DNA of 64,000 nt from Owenia fusiformis (taxonomy: Eukaryota > Annelida > Polychaeta > Sabellida > Oweniidae): NCBI GenBank assembly GCA_903813345.2, contig CAIIXF020000011.1, forward strand, positions 27,582,166 to 27,646,165, given 5' to 3'. Positions 22,681 through 33,596 of this stretch are shown here, in pieces (positions within the stretch are counted from its first letter, which is position 1; each line of letters begins with the position of its first letter). A model generated the notes under the pieces. It searched no databases. It was not told where the DNA came from and saw nothing but the letters and a program-made list of their open reading frames with translations. The position numbers and the translations under genes are program-made.

Positions 22681-24219
22681 TTATATTAAAATGTTACTAA
22701 GTGTATCCCTAACATCCGGTTTTTGAGCTTGTGTATGCAACAGTTCTATTAGCTCCATTAAATTATTTGGAGCCACTTTGTCATCTTTGTTGTGTTGAAC
22801 GGAAGATTTAATCTCCACTGTCTCTGTCTCTATATCTGTATTGTCACTGAGCTCTTTCTCATTATTGTTCTTATCAATGGAATTGTCTTGTTTTGGCTCC
22901 TCTTGATCTGATAGAAGTACTTGTCGGGTGTCACTGCTACTATGATCATGTTTTCCTGGTTCCTCAGTATCCTTTGATTTGAAAGCAGGTGCCTTGGTGC
23001 AACCCCTTTTGTGAAGTGAGACAGTTTTGCGTTTTGCAAACGATTTTTGACACCAATGGCACACATATCTTGCCTTCCCAGGGTTTCGGGGCTCGGCTTT
23101 GGCCTGATGAGCCCGCACACAGTGTCGATTTAGGTTAAACTTTTTTGAAAATGTTTTTCCACATTGATGGCAAGCAAATCTATCTACATCGGATTGGCTT
23201 GCATATAAGTCAATGGTTGGAGGAGCGGATGTGTCCATCTTTGATTGCTGTAAAGATATACTAGTATCCTCTGTGGTTGGAGCAATTGTGGCCATAGGAG
23301 ACACTGGAGTATCAATTGATGTCACTGTAGTGTTCTCCTTGGATGCAACGGTAGTAGTTACCGTCGCCGGCTTAGGCGATATATCTGGGAAGTTGTTTGG
23401 AGTCCCCATCATGGCAGATGCTTGCATACAAGCCCTTTGGTAATCCCAATATGGTGACATGCCAGGTGGCATTTGATGTCCTGGCCATGGTGGAAAGTAT
23501 GGGTTGGGAAACCTTGGAGCCCGTGGTTGCCAACCTCTACTCTTTGTGTTGCCTCTCCTGGATCCCCTGGAAATAAAATCCTCCTGTTCAGAATCTGAAC
23601 TGGAGACATCATTACACATTAACACATAATCAGTGGCAGAACGAACATAGTTATCTAAATAGCTCGGAGTCTTTCGCGACCTTGCGGTTTTTCGACGAGC
23701 TTTCGGAGCATTTGACATTTTATCATTTACCGAACTATTATCATTGTTAGTGTTGGATGAACATTCATCTAGCTCTCCTCCAGATTTTGAAGGAGGCACA
23801 ATGGTTTCCAACTTTGTCATTATTGCTTTTTCCTCTTTTTCACATAAAGAAGAGGGCTTACTATCTTGCTCCTTTGTTCTGCCACCAAGATCCAATAATG
23901 GAGAATCTGGGATCTTCTCATGAGTTAGAACTTTACTTTCTATTTTACATTTTTCCCATGAGGATGGAAGCTCCCCTTGGTATTTTTTCAACTGATCAAA
24001 ATGTATGATCTTGGGCTTTCCTCCCTTGGGATCAACTATTTTATAAATTACATCTGATATCACTCGCACTATTTTCCAGGGCCCAATCCAGCGACTCTGG
24101 AATTTGGGAGTGATACCTTTTTTTCGCTTGTGATTTTTAAACCACACAGCATCTCCTTCAACATATGATTTACCGGCAACCTGTCTATTATAGTTACGCT
24201 GTTGCCTTTCTTGGCTCAT
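22681..24219 (-). CDS. Gypsy integrase C-terminus plus two C2H2 zinc fingers (512 codons)
   Basis: The first 80 residues are the normal end of a gypsy integrase: a basic helix (R-Q-Q-R-N-Y-N), G-D-A-V-W, then the GPY/F-like module with W-I-G-P-W at 44-48 and Y-K-I. The rest is a long low-complexity tail (acidic, then Pro/Met-rich around 225-265) followed by two C2H2 fingers at about 348-371 (C-x2-C-x12-H-x4-H) and 386-407 (second finger ends in Cys). The fingers may target integration, bind nucleic acid or play another role; that is inference. The frame is the same as pol upstream, separated only by TAA (24225-24223) and one codon. It therefore reaches translation only by readthrough, by restart at the ATG at 24219, or not at all. 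Confidence 0.85.
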   Translation of the reverse strand: MSQERQQRNYNRQVAGKSYVEGDAVWFKNHKRKKGITPKFQSRWIGPWKIVRVISDVIYKIVDPKGGKPKIIHFDQLKKYQGELPSSWEKCKIESKVLTHEKIPDSPLLDLGGRTKEQDSKPSSLCEKEEKAIMTKLETIVPPSKSGGELDECSSNTNNDNSSVNDKMSNAPKARRKTARSRKTPSYLDNYVRSATDYVLMCNDVSSSDSEQEDFISRGSRRGNTKSRGWQPRAPRFPNPYFPPWPGHQMPPGMSPYWDYQRACMQASAMMGTPNNFPDISPKPATVTTTVASKENTTVTSIDTPVSPMATIAPTTEDTSISLQQSKMDTSAPPTIDLYASQSDVDRFACHQCGKTFSKKFNLNRHCVRAHQAKAEPRNPGKARYVCHWCQKSFAKRKTVSLHKRGCTKAPAFKSKDTEEPGKHDHSSSDTRQVLLSDQEEPKQDNSIDKNNNEKELSDNTDIETETVEIKSSVQHNKDDKVAPNNLMELIELLHTQAQKPDVRDTLSNILI

Positions 24220-24222
24220 TTT

Positions 24223-26907
24223 TTATCTCTTACGTGCATGCTCATGCACATTTGACAAACGCTCCCGTAACTCAGAGACATAATCTCCATGTTTTGTATC
24301 ATCATCTGGGAGCGGGTCTACAATAATATCAAGGGGAATTCTCAATTCTCTCCCAAGCATCATTTGAGCAGGAGTTTCACCTGTAGACTCCTGTTCTGCA
24401 GTTCTATAAGCCATTAAAATAAGAGGAACTTTCAAATCCCAATCTAATTGGTCCTCGTCATCTTGCATGAGTTTAGCAATTCCATCTAACAGAGTACGAT
24501 TAAATCGTTCAACTAGACCATCACTTTTAGGATTAAATGGAGTGGTACGAGTTTTCTCTATCCCAAATATGTTACAAACTTCAGCCATTACTGCCGATTC
24601 AAAATTTCTTCCCTGGTCACTGTGAAGTGCCATCGGGAGACCAAATCTAGAGAAAACCTCTTCTACCAACTTAGAAGCAACAGTCACTGGCTCCTGGTTT
24701 GGAACTGCAAATGCTTCTGGCCATTTAGTAAAATAGTCAGAGCAGACCAAAACATATCTATTTCCTCTATTAGAGATTGGGAAAGGCCCTAGAATGTCTA
24801 TGGCAAAACGCTCCATGGGCTCTCCAACTACATATTGCTGTAGTGGTGCTCTTAGTTTATTCTGAGGATTTTTCCTAGCACCACAAGTGTTACAGGCTCG
24901 ACAGTATGCACGAACATCAATATGCTGTCCATGCCAATAGAATCTGACTCTAGTTTTCTGGTATGTCTTATTCACTCCAAAATGCCCTGAGCTAACATCG
25001 GAGTGTGAGTATTTTAACACAGTCTCTTTCATGGACTTGGGAGTTATGATTTGAAGAGTACTCAAAGTTCCCTCAACATTCTCCCAGAGGCGACATAACA
25101 CACCATTTTTAATCACTAGTCGATTCCATTGAGCCCAGTAAGTTTTTGTGATTTCAGACTTACTACTTATGACTTCCCATGGGAGCCTGTCACTGGAGGC
25201 TTTTAATGCCTTCCATATCGGGCTGATGTGAGGATCTGCACATTGTGCCTCACTTATATCGTTTAATGTCCATTCGGGAATCATAGACACACTATGTATA
25301 AGATCTTTCTGCTCAACCAGAAACTTCTGTGAAGCCTCTCTTGGAGGAGTTAGATACTCACTAACATTATTATCAGAGATGTCTGGTTTTTCTGGATAAT
25401 TTCTCAGATATCCACAAACAGTTTCATGATTAGACCGATTGAAGCAACGGTCTTTCTTGAGAGCATCTTTTTGCTCTGCTTTACCACACTGACGACAGGG
25501 AGCACGAGACATCGCATCTGCGTTTAAGTGTTTGCTCCCTGGCCTGTGTTCAATAACAAAGTCATACTCTGCAATTACCTCAAACCATCTGGCCAACTGG
25601 CCCTCAGGCTCTTTAAAGTTGGTAAGCCAGCGTAAAGAGGAGTGATCAGTTCTCAATTTAAAATGCTGCCCATACAGATGCTGTCTGAAATGTTTCAAAT
25701 AATTGACAACAGCATATAACTCACGTTTAGTGGTGCAGTAGTTACGCTCAGTTTGTGACAAGCACTTACTGGCAAAGTGTAATGGCTGTTCCTCTCCTCC
25801 TTGAATTTGGGAGAGCACGGTTCCAATAGATGTTGCACTTGCATCAGTGTCAAGTATATACTCACAATTAGGCTTTGGGTAAGCCAAAATTGCCGCATTA
25901 GCCACACATGTCTTTAAAGATTTGAAAGCCTCTTCACATTTTTCAGACCATTCAAATGAGGTTCTATTCTTGTGAGTAAGCTGGTGTAAAGGAGCAGCTA
26001 CCTCGGCAAATCCTTTCACATGCCTCCTATAATAAGAGGCAAGACCAAGGAACTGTCTGGTTTCATGCACAGACCCTAATGTTGGCCAGCTTAAAATCTT
26101 TTCTACCTTTTCAGAATCAGGAGCAATACCAGCCTCTGACACTTCATGTCCGAGAAACTTTACGCTCCTTCTCAAAAGTTCACATTTGCTAGGCTTTAGT
26201 TTCAAATTAGCAAGCCGCATACGATCAAACACAAGTTGAAGACGTTCAATTGCACTATTGAAATCTGGAGCAAAGCTTATGACGTCGTCGAGATAGGCGA
26301 GAGAATTGCTCATTCCTTTGAGCACTTGCTCCATGAGACGAACAAAAGTCGAGGGGGCGTTACATAAACCGAAAGGCATATTTGCCCATTGGTAGAGCCC
26401 ACCACGAACAACAAATGCGGACTTCTCTTTTGCATCTGTATCCAGAGCAACTTGCCAATATCCAGAGGCTAAGTCCATTGTACTGAACCATGATGCTCCA
26501 TTCATGCTCTCTAGCGTATCATCTATTCGAGGAATAGGAAATGCATCCTTCTTTGTGACTGAATTTAATTTTCTATAATCTATACACAGGCGCCATGTAT
26601 TATTTTTCTTCTTAACCAGTACAACTGGAGAAGCCCAGGGGCTCTCAGAGGGCTCTATGACACCTCTGCTCAAGAGATCATCTACCTGGCGGTCAATCTC
26701 ATCTTGCTTAACCTTTGGCATTCTACGATAGACTTGCCGTATTGGTTCAGCCCCACCTGTGTCTATACTATGTAACACTATATCGGTGCACCCTAAGTCA
26801 CTATCACTAGAAGAAAACACATCCTGATTCCCTAATAAGAGTTTCAAGAATCTTAACTTTTGCTCATTATCTAGGCCAAGAGAGCTTTGAGTGTGAGGGT
26901 ATTTCAT
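24223..26907 (-). CDS. Gypsy pol: reverse transcriptase, RNase H, integrase core
   Basis: The first ATG is at 26907 and the frame is open from 26916. Reverse transcriptase shows L-C-I-D-Y-R-K-L-N, S-T-M-D-L-A-S-G-Y and catalytic Y-L-D-D (about residue 205). RNase H has L-D-T-D-A-S (about 354), Glu in K-R-E-L-Y and D-H. The integrase has an H-H-C-C zinc module (from about 641) and the three catalytic acids at about 700 (I-D-I), 760 (H-S-D-Q-G) and 799 (V-E-R-F-N). The frame then stops at TAA before the GPY/F region. It overlaps gag by about 50 bases in the +1 frame. All catalytic residues are present, so the enzymes look functional. Confidence 0.95.
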   Translation of the reverse strand: MKYPHTQSSLGLDNEQKLRFLKLLLGNQDVFSSSDSDLGCTDIVLHSIDTGGAEPIRQVYRRMPKVKQDEIDRQVDDLLSRGVIEPSESPWASPVVLVKKKNNTWRLCIDYRKLNSVTKKDAFPIPRIDDTLESMNGASWFSTMDLASGYWQVALDTDAKEKSAFVVRGGLYQWANMPFGLCNAPSTFVRLMEQVLKGMSNSLAYLDDVISFAPDFNSAIERLQLVFDRMRLANLKLKPSKCELLRRSVKFLGHEVSEAGIAPDSEKVEKILSWPTLGSVHETRQFLGLASYYRRHVKGFAEVAAPLHQLTHKNRTSFEWSEKCEEAFKSLKTCVANAAILAYPKPNCEYILDTDASATSIGTVLSQIQGGEEQPLHFASKCLSQTERNYCTTKRELYAVVNYLKHFRQHLYGQHFKLRTDHSSLRWLTNFKEPEGQLARWFEVIAEYDFVIEHRPGSKHLNADAMSRAPCRQCGKAEQKDALKKDRCFNRSNHETVCGYLRNYPEKPDISDNNVSEYLTPPREASQKFLVEQKDLIHSVSMIPEWTLNDISEAQCADPHISPIWKALKASSDRLPWEVISSKSEITKTYWAQWNRLVIKNGVLCRLWENVEGTLSTLQIITPKSMKETVLKYSHSDVSSGHFGVNKTYQKTRVRFYWHGQHIDVRAYCRACNTCGARKNPQNKLRAPLQQYVVGEPMERFAIDILGPFPISNRGNRYVLVCSDYFTKWPEAFAVPNQEPVTVASKLVEEVFSRFGLPMALHSDQGRNFESAVMAEVCNIFGIEKTRTTPFNPKSDGLVERFNRTLLDGIAKLMQDDEDQLDWDLKVPLILMAYRTAEQESTGETPAQMMLGRELRIPLDIIVDPLPDDDTKHGDYVSELRERLSNVHEHARKR

Positions 26908-29900
26908 GATCAAGGGTTATGTTCTCTAACCCAAGGCTCTTCTCAGACGAAGAGACTGTTTCATCTTGCATGATGTTAACCTGTGCTCCTGGAGCAGCAT
27001 TCACAACATGCACATCGGGATTCACAATACTAAACATTCCCACATGTGTCCCAGCCATAAGTGGAACTGGTACTGCAAGGGGATTCCAAATTTCAACTCC
27101 CAACTCTTTGAATGAATGAACAAAGGTTGGTGATACCTCCAAGCCCTGCAATGCTTCAGGCTTACGAAGGAGTGGCTCTATAATACCAGGGAACTCTGGT
27201 TTGATATCAGTATCATTATTTAGATACACATCAACTATCATTCCGCATTTGGCAGGTATTTCAACATCTGCGCATAGAAAACAACCTCTTTCAGGAGACT
27301 CATCTTCCTCCTTGGAATCTACGAAACTACTCTGCTCGCTTTCATTATCAGTGGAATCAGTTAATTGCACTTGTGGGGATTTATCAAGAGAGGAACTCAA
27401 TTGCTCCATCTCTTCACTAAGCCCCCTATTCTTTATTCCGTTTTCTTTAAAAGAGGTGACAGGAGGAATCTGAGTTACCTCTGCTCCTCCACAGTCCTCA
27501 TGCTCTGGAGACAATGAGACCAGAGGCTGGTGAGAGACATTTTCTGTTATTTCGGAGCCATGGCATTCTCCAAAGGAGACATGTTTTGTCCTCTTACTAG
27601 AGGAATGCTCACTCTGTACCTTTGTCAGGTCGCTGGAGGAGCTTTTTAAACCACTGCTGAGATCCTCATTTTTACCTAACCTGTTTAATAGGTTAGATAC
27701 TGAGTGACTTGCCTCACATGGCTCCCCTGTTGATATTTCACAAATTCCTCCACTAACATATCCATCAGGAGGATTAAATGACATTTCTCTTTTGTGGTAA
27801 TTTATGTTGACACCTTGACTAGACAAAATGTCACAACCTAGAATGTTAAATCCACCAAGCTGAGCAACAATTATCTGTGCCTTAAAAGAAGTACCACCAA
27901 GATCAAGGGAGCAGTCTATTGCTCCGAATACTTTAAGACGGGAGCCATCTGCCTGTCTAAAGGCTCTATTTGTTTTCAACAACTCAGGTTGATTTTCTCT
28001 GGGCATTTGCTGATAATCAGCTATGTCAATAATAGTTCGGACTGCCCCAGTGTCCACCAAAAAATCCATAGGATAACCACATATCCTAGCAGTAGCAATG
28101 ATTCGTTTCACTTGATTGGGACTATCTGCATCCTCAAAACTTATAGGAGCAGCAGTAGATTTATTATCCCTATTCCTTGACTGTGAAGTCTTGGGAAGGG
28201 TACATTCATTACTGTAATGTCCTAATTTCTCACAATTAAAACAAGTCACTTCTGCTCTTGGCTTTCTTGGTGACTTTTTCTTAGCTTGCTCAGTCAACAG
28301 AGCATCTATCTTTTCCATTAGCTTGTTTAGGATATCATCACTCTTTTTGCTCTCATTAGATTCCTTAACACTGTACTCATCATCAACTGATGTTATTTTA
28401 TCTTGTGATAACTTAGGTCTCTGACCTTTGCGAATTCGCTCTGATTCTAAATAAGATTCTTGTTTGAGAGCAATAGATATAGCTTTATCTAAAGAATCGG
28501 GCTCTCCTATATTGATCACATCTCGAATCTGATCATCCAGCAACGCTTGTTGAAAGCGAGTACGAGCAAACCTATCCTGAGCTTCTCTGGACAGTTCAGG
28601 AAATGCAAGAGCTGCCAAGCGTCTAATGTCTTGACCAAGTTTTTGCAGTGGCTCTTTTGGCCTCTGTTGACGGCTATGAAACTGAGCTTCATACAATTTG
28701 GCCTTGCCCTCGGGGCCGAATCTTTTATCCAGTACACTCACTAATTGCTCATAAGTATAGCCAGATTGCAACTCATTCAAAACTTGCAAGGCTTGCCCTT
28801 TCAAGCTGGATGCTAGAAAATCATTTTTATCATTTATGCTCCAGTTATTGGAGCGAGCACACACTTCAAAATGCCTTTTATAGTCTTGCCATGGACTTGT
28901 GCCATCATACTTATCTGGTTTAATTTTCACTGATTTGTTACTGGATCTGTTATCATTTCTCAATGATCCAATTACTTCTCTTACCACCTGTAATGCAGGG
29001 GACATATCAACCTCATGTGATGAGGGAGAAGCACCTGTCACATGTTCTGGTGACCAATTAGTCTGCTGTGAGTGTGAAATGTTTTCTCTGGGTGGAGAAC
29101 TATACAACAGATCATGTTTAGATATATGCTCCAACATATCAGACCGACGTGCAGTCATATTTCTTGTGGGAGAGTTACTATATAAATTCCTCTTCCTCCC
29201 ACTATACTGAGGAGCACTGGGAGGATTTGAATCTTCCCTGCTCACTGGGAGGAATTTGTTTGGAACCTGATTTATTCTATCAGGATTTATGTCTCCTTTG
29301 TTCAATTCCATACCTGACACATTTTGAGCCATTTCAAAAGTATTTGAACCCTTCATTTCAGGTATCTGGCTAACCTGTCCCTTCAGCCCTGAAACAAAGC
29401 CAGGAAAAGAGGGTAGACCACTTTTCATGTCCGATGGACTATGATAAATTGCGCTCTGTCTTTTGAGAGCATATGGCTTCTTATGAGGAGGACTTTGTGA
29501 TCCATCCACTAATGGAGCCATTGCCTCTCTCTCAAAACATACGTCTCCTCTACTATCAACATGCGGAGTTCTGAACTTGACTTTTTCAAGTTCTTTTAAT
29601 GGGGAGCGATTTTCATTAATCAGCTCCTGTGTTTCAAATTTCTGTTGAGACATTTCTTGGTCGATCTTAGCTTTGTGATCAGACAAACTCTGGTCTATTT
29701 GAGACACCAAGCGATTCTGCAACTGATCCATGATAGGAACCAGTGAAGACACTGCCTGTGTCACTTCAGACTTCATTGAATTCATATCTGATTTCATGGA
29801 GCCCATATTAGATTCAATAAGTGTCACATCTGATTTCATGGAGCCCATGTTAGATTTCATGATATCCACTGTATTGCCAATTAAGTCAATGTTGCTCCAC

Positions 29901-30304
29901 AGATGACTAATTTGGTCACTCATGGCACTGATTTTGTCAGTCTCTGAGGTTGGCCCAACAGTGGAAGAACGAGGAGCATGTTCAAAGCCCTCTTTTTGTT
30001 GTGAACCTTGAAGGAAACTCAAATCAGTTCCAGACACATGAGACCAATATCCAGTGGATTTTGTTTGCATTTCCTGGTTAGAATCAGTCCTTTTAGGAAC
30101 TGCTCCAACCCCATAATTAGACCTAGTTGGATTTCCTCCAGACCAGACAACCGTTTCATTCACTGACATGGGGTTGCTCATAGCATTTTCCCCTTTGAAA
30201 AATACAGTGTTTTCTGGGCTCAACTGAGCACTTTCACCACACTGTGTCAGATCCATTGCATTATCCGAGTCATTAGCTGACTCCATGGTGTAAGTTTCAT
30301 ACAC
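26867..30304 (-). CDS. Gypsy gag-protease polyprotein (1145 aa)
   Basis: Unusually long gag frame. Residues 150-190 repeat an M-G-S-M-K-S-D-like heptad, probably a coiled coil. A retrotransposon gag/capsid domain lies at about 461-625 (D-K-Y-D-G-T-S-P-W, then R-F-G-P-E-G). One CCHC zinc knuckle is at about 688-701 (C-F-N-C-E-K-L-G-H-Y-S-N-E-C). The aspartic protease follows with D-T-G-A at about 748. The last 300 residues include an acidic linker and a beta-rich segment (I-P-A-K-C-G-M, M-A-G-T-H-V-G) typical of the gypsy protease-RT linker. The frame ends at 26867, inside the pol frame. Confidence 0.9.
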   Translation of the reverse strand: MYETYTMESANDSDNAMDLTQCGESAQLSPENTVFFKGENAMSNPMSVNETVVWSGGNPTRSNYGVGAVPKRTDSNQEMQTKSTGYWSHVSGTDLSFLQGSQQKEGFEHAPRSSTVGPTSETDKISAMSDQISHLWSNIDLIGNTVDIMKSNMGSMKSDVTLIESNMGSMKSDMNSMKSEVTQAVSSLVPIMDQLQNRLVSQIDQSLSDHKAKIDQEMSQQKFETQELINENRSPLKELEKVKFRTPHVDSRGDVCFEREAMAPLVDGSQSPPHKKPYALKRQSAIYHSPSDMKSGLPSFPGFVSGLKGQVSQIPEMKGSNTFEMAQNVSGMELNKGDINPDRINQVPNKFLPVSREDSNPPSAPQYSGRKRNLYSNSPTRNMTARRSDMLEHISKHDLLYSSPPRENISHSQQTNWSPEHVTGASPSSHEVDMSPALQVVREVIGSLRNDNRSSNKSVKIKPDKYDGTSPWQDYKRHFEVCARSNNWSINDKNDFLASSLKGQALQVLNELQSGYTYEQLVSVLDKRFGPEGKAKLYEAQFHSRQQRPKEPLQKLGQDIRRLAALAFPELSREAQDRFARTRFQQALLDDQIRDVINIGEPDSLDKAISIALKQESYLESERIRKGQRPKLSQDKITSVDDEYSVKESNESKKSDDILNKLMEKIDALLTEQAKKKSPRKPRAEVTCFNCEKLGHYSNECTLPKTSQSRNRDNKSTAAPISFEDADSPNQVKRIIATARICGYPMDFLVDTGAVRTIIDIADYQQMPRENQPELLKTNRAFRQADGSRLKVFGAIDCSLDLGGTSFKAQIIVAQLGGFNILGCDILSSQGVNINYHKREMSFNPPDGYVSGGICEISTGEPCEASHSVSNLLNRLGKNEDLSSGLKSSSSDLTKVQSEHSSSKRTKHVSFGECHGSEITENVSHQPLVSLSPEHEDCGGAEVTQIPPVTSFKENGIKNRGLSEEMEQLSSSLDKSPQVQLTDSTDNESEQSSFVDSKEEDESPERGCFLCADVEIPAKCGMIVDVYLNNDTDIKPEFPGIIEPLLRKPEALQGLEVSPTFVHSFKELGVEIWNPLAVPVPLMAGTHVGMFSIVNPDVHVVNAAPGAQVNIMQDETVSSSEKSLGLENITLDHEIPSHSKLSWPR

Positions 30305-31373
30305 AGATCTGATATATCTTTAACAATAAACACACAAAATGAACAATTAAGTCACCTAAGATGAGGAATTATACTACCTTGCTCTTTGTGCTCCCCCAGA
30401 ATTCAGGAGCAATAAGTCACTTTTGCCTACGAATTATGCTACCTTGGTCAAACCAATTAAGACACGTTTGCAAAAGATTTATACTACAATGCTCTCTTAC
30501 AATTAAACAAATTCAGGAGCCATAAGTCACTCTAGCTAACGATTTATGCTACCTTGGAAGAACCAATTAGGGCACGTTGCCAAAGAATTGCACTTCAATG
30601 CTCTCTTAAACTGTGACGATTCAACAGTTCATAATTCGGGTATAAATCTCAGTACAACTAACAACTGCTCTTTAGCCAGCTCCTCTTAAAGAACAATACA
30701 AATCAAACAGAGCGATCCGGCCAACAACTTCGCAACAGTGTTATATCTGCCTCACTCTTAAAAACGTGTACCTGCACCTGCACGGAATAACGTTAATTTC
30801 AATGTGTTCTTTCTCAATATTGAACTGGAGTGGCTTCGGAGCAGAAGTATCACATAAATCAATACAGATTTCACTGCAAACTTCTTTAAGAAGTCTGTTC
30901 ACAGCGCATAAAACATGAGGACTACCCTCGGTTCATAAAACATACAGATTGAGGACTACCCTCGGTTCAAAGAGCAAATCATGAGGAATACCCTCGGCTC
31001 ATAAAGCATACACAAATGGAGGACTACCCTCGATTCTCGGTTCACACAATAAAGTCTGAGGACTACCCTCGGTTCATAAATTCACTTATACAGCAACTAA
31101 ATAGAACACTTCAGTTAGTGGCTCATATAAAGTCACATGTACTTATTCAATGGAGCACTTCTTTCCAAAATGAGCAATTAAGTCCCTATTGCAAATGAAT
31201 TACACTACCTTGGCTGTACCAATTAAGTAACATAGCAATAGCCTTACACTATCTTGGCTCTTTGGAATAAACTCTGTGCTCCCCACAAGTGAGTCTAGTG
31301 ATGAACGCTTACAGATAAAAAAAATCAAGACATGCAAGCCTTTAACACCGCAAGATCAATTAACAAAACAATA
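30305..31373 (-). repeat. Gypsy leader with short direct repeats
   Basis: Untranslated leader of about 1.07 kb. On the plus strand GAGGACTACCCTCGGTTCATA-like units (19-34 bp apart in sense) recur between about 30917 and 31077. A second repeat family, ATTAAGTCAC..ATTATACTACCTTG..., recurs at 30340-30610 and 31160-31290 and is also found in the LTR (21010-21130). The leader was evidently built partly from LTR-derived duplications. A packaging or translational role is possible but not shown. Confidence 0.6.
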
Positions 31374-31391
31374 TCCCCGTCGCTGCCACCA
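31374..31391 (-). other. Primer binding site, tRNA-Leu-like
   Basis: One base after the 5' LTR the minus strand reads TGGTGGCAGCGACGGGGA. The first 11 bases match the complement of the 3' end of an animal tRNA-Leu (…CGCTGCCACCA, as I know that family); the rest diverges. The primer assignment is an inference. Confidence 0.6.
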
Positions 31392-31392
31392 A

Positions 31393-33592
31393 TGTGACGG
31401 AACGTGGCGTCTGGGCCGAGCGGAAACCCGAGTGTCACTTTAAAACTCTCACGTGGTATGAGAGCCGGCGGGGAACGTCTGTTGGTGAAAGGATTTTGTT
31501 GTGTTGATTTTAATTATCGTTCTGCCACTGATATTATACAAGTAGAATAACAAAGAATGACAAGGGAAATATAATAACTTTGATAAATGTAAAATGATCA
31601 ATTTAAATTGGAGGAATATGTGAATGAAGAATGATGATCATGAATGGATTGGCCAATATTTAAATTCTACAACATAGCTCCGTGAAACAATTAGAGCACA
31701 CTTTGATGGCTAGAAGAGCAAAATGTAATGAATACTGAGTACGGTAGGCTCCTAGCGACTTGAGCTCCAGAGCAAAATGCTACATTCAAACTAATGGCTC
31801 CACAAATCTCAATACACAAAATGAGCAAGCAACAGGCTCCGGAGCAAAGTGTAACATTAAACAAATGGCTCGGAAAGGCTCCATACACAATAGGAGCAAG
31901 CAACAGGCTCCGGAGCAAAATGTAGTGCTCAAATAAATGCCTCAGTCAGGCTCCAAACACAATTAGAGCCAATAACAAGCTCCGGAGCAAAATGTAATGC
32001 TCTAAATAAATTAATAGATCAATGAGCCTTGAAGCAAAGCAAAATGCAAGGCTCCAAATCAATAGTTAAACAAGCAGGAGCTCTCAATGGGCTCCGGAGC
32101 AAAGCACAATGCTCCAAATCAATAGTTAAACAGCAAAACAGGAGCTTTGAGAGCAATTAAGTACCTATTGCATATGAATTACTACTACCTTGGTTATACC
32201 AATTAAGTCACATAGCAATAGTCTTACACTACCTTGCCTCTTTGGAATAAACTCTTTACTCCACACAAGTGAAATTGGCTCCGGAGCAAAAAGTAAGGAG
32301 CAGTTTTGGTAAGAGCAATTTGTTACGGATATGGCCAATCTTTAGACAAAAAAATATGAATGTTGTAAATTGTCGCAAATATGAATGTAATGAGATTGGA
32401 ATAATTAACAGTAGCACTGGGAATTAAGGATAAAAATAATGAATATGCGAACTGTTTAAATTGATAGAAATACTGGGATAAAGAATTGGTAATAGCGAAT
32501 GCTAATAAATGGAATATTGGAAATAATGGACTGTGAATTGATTGAATGAAGGAAAGATGTAAAATTGAATTTATTTCCCTTATCACTCTTGAATTGCAAT
32601 GGAAATTAAGCAGTAAATGTGGACTAGATTGGCTCACTTTAGCTTCACTTGTTTATATCAAAACAGACACAGTGAATTTAAATGAACAAATAACAAGACT
32701 TTATTGTAATAATTACCTTATATCAGAATACATAGTCACAAGCAGCGCTGAACGACTTTCAGGCTAACAACGTATCTCCGTGTAAACGCAAGATATATCC
32801 AGTTATGTTCAATATAAATCCACAATAATTACGATCACCAGTAGCACAAATATCCAGCGTAATTAATACAGCAATATAAATCCAAAATCGGTTATAAATC
32901 CAATGATACAATTCTGTTATAAATCCAAAATGTAATCGCAGGTTCTTACTCTTCAGCATTCAAAACTAGACTGAACTTTCCCCGAACGATTGTGAGAACT
33001 AAGATTTCGGAACATTTCTTTCCATATAAGGAAATGCTACTATGACAACGAATCTGAATGCTTGCTACAATGTCAAAATAGCTGTCACATCAAAGACTAA
33101 TAAACCTAGCGCTAGCCTGTCAATCAATTTACTATGTGGGAAAGTTTGTAAAAGTATCGGCAAAATGCCGTCAGAAATATGAAACTTGACTGAAAATCAC
33201 TCTTTTTAAATTACAATATCTCCTAAAGTATGAGATCAAATTCAAAGTTTAATACACCGTTTAAAAGCTCAATTCACCCTTAATTTAAGAAATAATTATT
33301 ATAATTTACAGACAAATACTCTTCTCTATATTTAATGAGAAAGAACATGAGTAAATAAGAACTGAAATCATGTGTGCCAAGCGGCCGTGAATTAAATAAA
33401 ATCACACGTTTACACTAGTTATTTAAACATGTCTTACTCAAAAACTATTATTCCTTTTTTGCATGAAATAAAAATGAATAAATGGTTAAAAGAATGTTCT
33501 TTTTAACCATATATAAAACATAATTTGATCTTGATCATAAAAGCATGAAAATAAAACTTGAAAATAAATAAGAAAAATGCGCTCCCGCTACA
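31393..33592 (-). repeat. 5' LTR of the gypsy element (right copy)
   Basis: 2200 bp, the same length as the left LTR. One difference was noted by eye (31964 T versus 20818 A). Transcription of the element would start in this copy and run leftward. It therefore points away from the esterase exons on its right. Confidence 0.95.
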
Positions 33593-33596
33593 ATAT

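Larger units (their letters stand above)
20247..33592 (-). mobile_element. Ty3/gypsy LTR retrotransposon, full length (13.3 kb)
   Basis: Two 2200-bp LTRs (20247-22446, 31393-33592) begin TG and end CA and are flanked by ATAT (20243-20246, 33593-33596). Reading on the minus strand, the order is 5' LTR, primer site, long leader, gag-protease, pol with reverse transcriptase, RNase H and integrase, an integrase-tail/zinc-finger frame, polypurine tract, 3' LTR. Integrase lies after RNase H, which fits Ty3/gypsy rather than copia. I found only one LTR difference (20818 A / 31964 T), so the insertion is very recent. It lies between the MFS gene and the esterase exons. Coding frames are long and intact apart from the stop between pol and the tail. 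Confidence 0.95.
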
